Below the pieces are notes generated by a model. The model was not told where the DNA came from and made no database searches. It was given only the letters and a program-made list of their open reading frames with translations. A program made the position numbers and the translations under genes. Positions 63,360 to 64,000 of a stretch of DNA of 64,000 nt are shown here, piece after piece. Positions within the stretch are counted from its first letter, which is position 1. Every line of letters begins with the position of its first letter. This DNA is from Rhea pennata (taxonomy: Eukaryota; Chordata; Aves; Rheiformes; Rheidae). The stretch covers positions 10,965,958 through 11,029,957 of the forward strand of contig NC_084672.1 of assembly GCF_028389875.1 (NCBI RefSeq). Reading direction: 5' to 3'.

Positions 63360-64000
63360 CTGTGAAAAGACAACAAGAAAAAAAAATACATCACTATTTT
63401 ATTAGAGAATAATTTGAGAGTTACAGGAATTTCTTCCAAATTAGAAAATAAGCTGCAACCACTTGAGGCAGCGCCATGAGAGAAGAATGACGCTCCTCCT
63501 GGAAGGGGAACAAGCATTTCAAGAGAGAGGAAAACACTCATCAGGAATTCACAAAAATGTCACACGTAAACAAGAAATATTTTTGGTGCTTTAACAGTTA
63601 GTACCCTAGTGGCACTGCCAGGAGCACAGCTTTCCGGCACAGGGTCCGAGGGCACAGCGGCTTATGGGCAGGCACCAGCTCGAGGAGGGAAATACTGGTG
63701 TTCGAGTGGGACTCGCAGGCTTTACGCCTGCTCTGCCAGGGGTCCTTCTCCAGCAGGCACCGGACGGGTCCGTGGTCTCCTATGGCACCTCCCCGTGGCA
63801 ACTCCTTCCCCAAGGCGAGCGCAGCGGGGCATCACCCTCCCGCTGAAGCTGTCAAATCCCCCTCCCTCAGCAGCCCATAGGTGTCTCATTACAAATAATC
63901 CATTTAGGGGTTGGCAAAAGATAAATGCAATGAGGCAACATGATTGCTGGATGGTGAAGGCGTAATTAATAATGAATTACTGCATCAAGTGAATAAAATA
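63360..64000 (-). other. SH3GL3: SH3GL3 intron 1 (partial)
   Basis: Sequence upstream of exon 2 in the direction of the gene. Around 63600-63860 it is moderately GC-rich, but I found no frame resembling the endophilin first exon and no strong minus-strand donor after an ATG. The promoter and first exon are beyond the window. Confidence 0.6.

Noticed and set aside
1..64000. tRNA, rRNA, CRISPR, bacterial operon or viral gene content
   Set aside because: No cloverleaf boxes, repeat-spacer arrays or viral coding frames were seen. The gene structures are eukaryotic with introns.

Overview
This is a vertebrate nuclear genome window, most probably from a bird. The evidence is split genes with GT-AG introns, CpG-island promoters in an AT-rich background, a CR1-type LINE fragment and no sign of Alu or L1 repeats. 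A crocodilian or turtle cannot be excluded from sequence alone. Most of the window is intron and intergenic DNA. The coding content is three genes whose exons I assembled by hand from splice signals, reading phase and protein family knowledge.

Left part, 1-19.2 kb: the start of a minus-strand gene. A 25-codon first coding exon (16784-16858) encodes a signal peptide and ends at a strong donor. It lies below a large CpG island (about 17.5-19.2 kb). Its position and direction next to SH3GL3 match ADAMTSL3 in the human 15q25 order, so ADAMTSL3 is the inferred identity. The first 16.8 kb would then be its first long intron. From 19.2 to 28.5 kb is intergenic DNA with one LTR-like element and homopolymer tracts.

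Middle, 28.6-45.5 kb, plus strand: a complete lamin gene with ten common coding exons plus two alternative terminal CaaX exons. The common part is 577 codons. The rod exon lengths are those of vertebrate lamins (157, 126, 171, 126 and 221 nt for exons 2-6). Exon 11a adds [13 protein letters not shown] and exon 11b adds [10 protein letters not shown], giving products of 590 and 587 residues. Two alternative CaaX exons are the signature of lamin LIII (LMNB3/LMNL3), the germ-cell lamin known from frogs and fish and absent from mammals. This is the most interesting content of the window.

Right part, 47.6-64 kb, minus strand: SH3GL3 (endophilin A3), exons 2 to 9, converging on LMNB3. The N-BAR domain exons and the terminal SH3 exon are intact. 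The first exon (the N-terminal amphipathic helix) lies beyond the right edge.

The order SH3GL3 then ADAMTSL3, both on the same strand, is kept from mammals. LMNB3 sits between them in the opposite orientation, so the window shows where the mammalian gene was lost. The three genes do not form a pathway: one builds the nuclear lamina, one bends endocytic membranes, and one is probably a secreted matrix protein.
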